DNA of 5,164 nucleotides from an uncultured bacterium (GTDB taxonomy: Bacteria > Patescibacteriota > Saccharimonadia > Saccharimonadales > Saccharimonadaceae), in contig CALAKV010000008.1 of assembly GCA_937922985.1 (NCBI GenBank), forward strand, positions 1 to 5,164, written 5' to 3'. How positions within the stretch are numbered: the stretch's first letter is position 1; the number at the start of each line of letters is the position of its first letter. Shown piece after piece: positions 4,862 through 5,164 of this stretch. Made by a program: the position numbers and the translations under genes. The notes below the pieces were generated by a model that saw only the letters and a list, made by a program, of their open reading frames with translations, was not told the DNA's origin and searched no databases.

Positions 4862-4934
4862 AAAGAAAAATCACTCCAATATCGTCGTTTTACCGCGACG
4901 TGGAGTGATTTTAGTGATATTTGTACTAATCACT
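4862..4934 (-). promoter_or_regulatory. Leader attenuator or small-RNA gene upstream of the 135-residue protein
   Basis: The predicted RNA starts near 4933. Block a, AGTGATT (4934-4928), can pair with block b, ATCACT (4918-4913), or with the AATCACT in block c (4912-4901). Block c pairs perfectly over 12 bp with block d (4878-4867). The stem extends by CGTCG/CGACG across an ATAT bulge to an 8-base loop, and TTTTTCTTT follows d. The c-d hairpin therefore looks like an intrinsic terminator about 50 bases before the ATG, and a-c would compete with it. Either it attenuates the downstream gene or it ends a small RNA of about 70 nt. I know no named riboswitch with this form. Confidence 0.6.
4867..4912. 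repeat. 12-bp perfect inverted repeat with GC-rich apex
   Basis: AAAATCACTCCA (4867-4878) and TGGAGTGATTTT (4901-4912) are exact inverted copies. Inside them CGTCG (4883-4887) and CGACG (4896-4900) also pair. The GC-rich apex stands out in AT-rich DNA. It is followed by a T run on the minus strand and only a short TTTT, within the stem, on the plus strand. Confidence 0.85.
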
Positions 4935-4938
4935 TTTA

Positions 4939-4967
4939 ATTATATATTATATTTTCTCAAAAGTCAA
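4939..4967 (-). promoter_or_regulatory. Consensus promoter of the leader and 135-residue gene
   Basis: On the minus strand TTGACT (4967-4962), a 17-base spacer and a perfect TATAAT (4944-4939). Transcription should start near 4932-4934, giving a leader of about 120 bases before the ATG at 4810. The long leader contains the hairpins listed separately. Confidence 0.82.
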
Positions 4968-4989
4968 ACTTTTCATTAAAAAAATGCTA

Positions 4990-5030
4990 AGCAATAAAAA
5001 AATAAAAACCGCTTCAACAGCGGTTTTTTA
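4990..5030 (-). terminator. Strong bidirectional terminator
   Basis: AAAAACCGCT (5004-5013) pairs perfectly with AGCGGTTTTT (5019-5028) around a 5-base loop. Read on the minus strand, the stem runs into a T-rich tract (TTTTTATTTTTTT), and on the plus strand into TTTTTT. It lies about 50 bases past the stop of the partial gene at the right edge and separates it from the next promoter. Confidence 0.88.
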
Positions 5031-5081
5031 GAAAACATTAAATTAGTAAACTTTTATTTCTTTAGCTTTTATTAATTACAA

Positions 5082-5164
5082 CTAAGCCAACTCTCCTGTC
5101 GCAATCACTGAAGCAGTAACATCAAGCTCCTGATTGATTCTTGCTATAGATACCATCTTAAACT
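5082..5164 (-). CDS. C-terminal end of an unidentified gene, cut by the window edge
   Basis: One minus-strand frame is open from the edge to a TAG at 5084-5082 and encodes 26 residues ending MVSIARINQELDVTASVIA plus five more. The internal ATG has no ribosome site, so this is probably the tail of a longer protein. The strong terminator just beyond supports a real gene end. The sequence is helix-prone and amphipathic, and too short to assign. The other two minus frames in this stretch have stops. Confidence 0.45.
   Translation of the reverse strand, partial: FKMVSIARINQELDVTASVIATGELA

Noticed and set aside
1..5164. CRISPR array, insertion-sequence ends, frameshifted genes or a recoded stop codon
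   Set aside because: No regularly spaced repeats, no transposase or terminal inverted repeats, and all recognised genes are full length in one frame with standard stops.

Overview
The window is AT-rich (by eye roughly one third G+C) bacterial DNA read with the standard code: tryptophan is TGG, and no UGA is read through in any real gene. All tRNA 3' ends have an encoded CCA. A short, non-extended pyruvate kinase, a lone carbamate kinase, frequent CGA arginine codons and simple genes with consensus promoters suggest a small-genome fermenter of the Candidatus Saccharibacteria / Patescibacteria type. This placement is an inference from style and protein sequence, at moderate confidence; a Firmicutes relative is the main alternative.

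Left part (1-2890), chromosomal core. The 3' part of a tRNA-Pro(UGG) enters from the window edge and ends in a terminator. A near-consensus promoter then drives a monocistronic carbamate kinase gene (arcC, +). It converges on pyruvate kinase (pyk, -), and two back-to-back hairpin terminators lie between them. Both enzymes make ATP by substrate-level phosphorylation, one from carbamoyl phosphate and one from phosphoenolpyruvate. The pyk promoter lies so close to its ATG that the mRNA should be leaderless. Diverging from pyk is a complete tRNA-Glu(UUC) gene with its own promoter and terminator.

Middle (2890-3210), junction. A spacer without genes is followed, on the minus strand, by the 3' half of a tRNA-Gln(CUG): anticodon loop, T arm, 3' acceptor strand and CCA, with its terminator. 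The 5' half is missing. Immediately beside it sits a tyrosine recombinase gene. This is the layout left when an integrative element inserts into the 3' half of a tRNA gene, so DNA from about 3084 rightward is probably mobile, and its other end lies outside the window. A near-consensus minus-strand promoter just downstream of the integrase gene fires into the tRNA fragment.

Right part (3211-5164), putative element. All coding here is on the minus strand: the integrase, an unrecognised lysine-rich 135-residue protein, and the last codons of a gene cut by the window edge and closed by a strong terminator. The unrecognised gene has a consensus promoter followed by a roughly 120-nt leader that holds a 5' hairpin and then a strong terminator-like hairpin sharing the same sequence blocks. 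This looks like an attenuator or a small-RNA gene and is the best candidate in the window for undescribed regulation.
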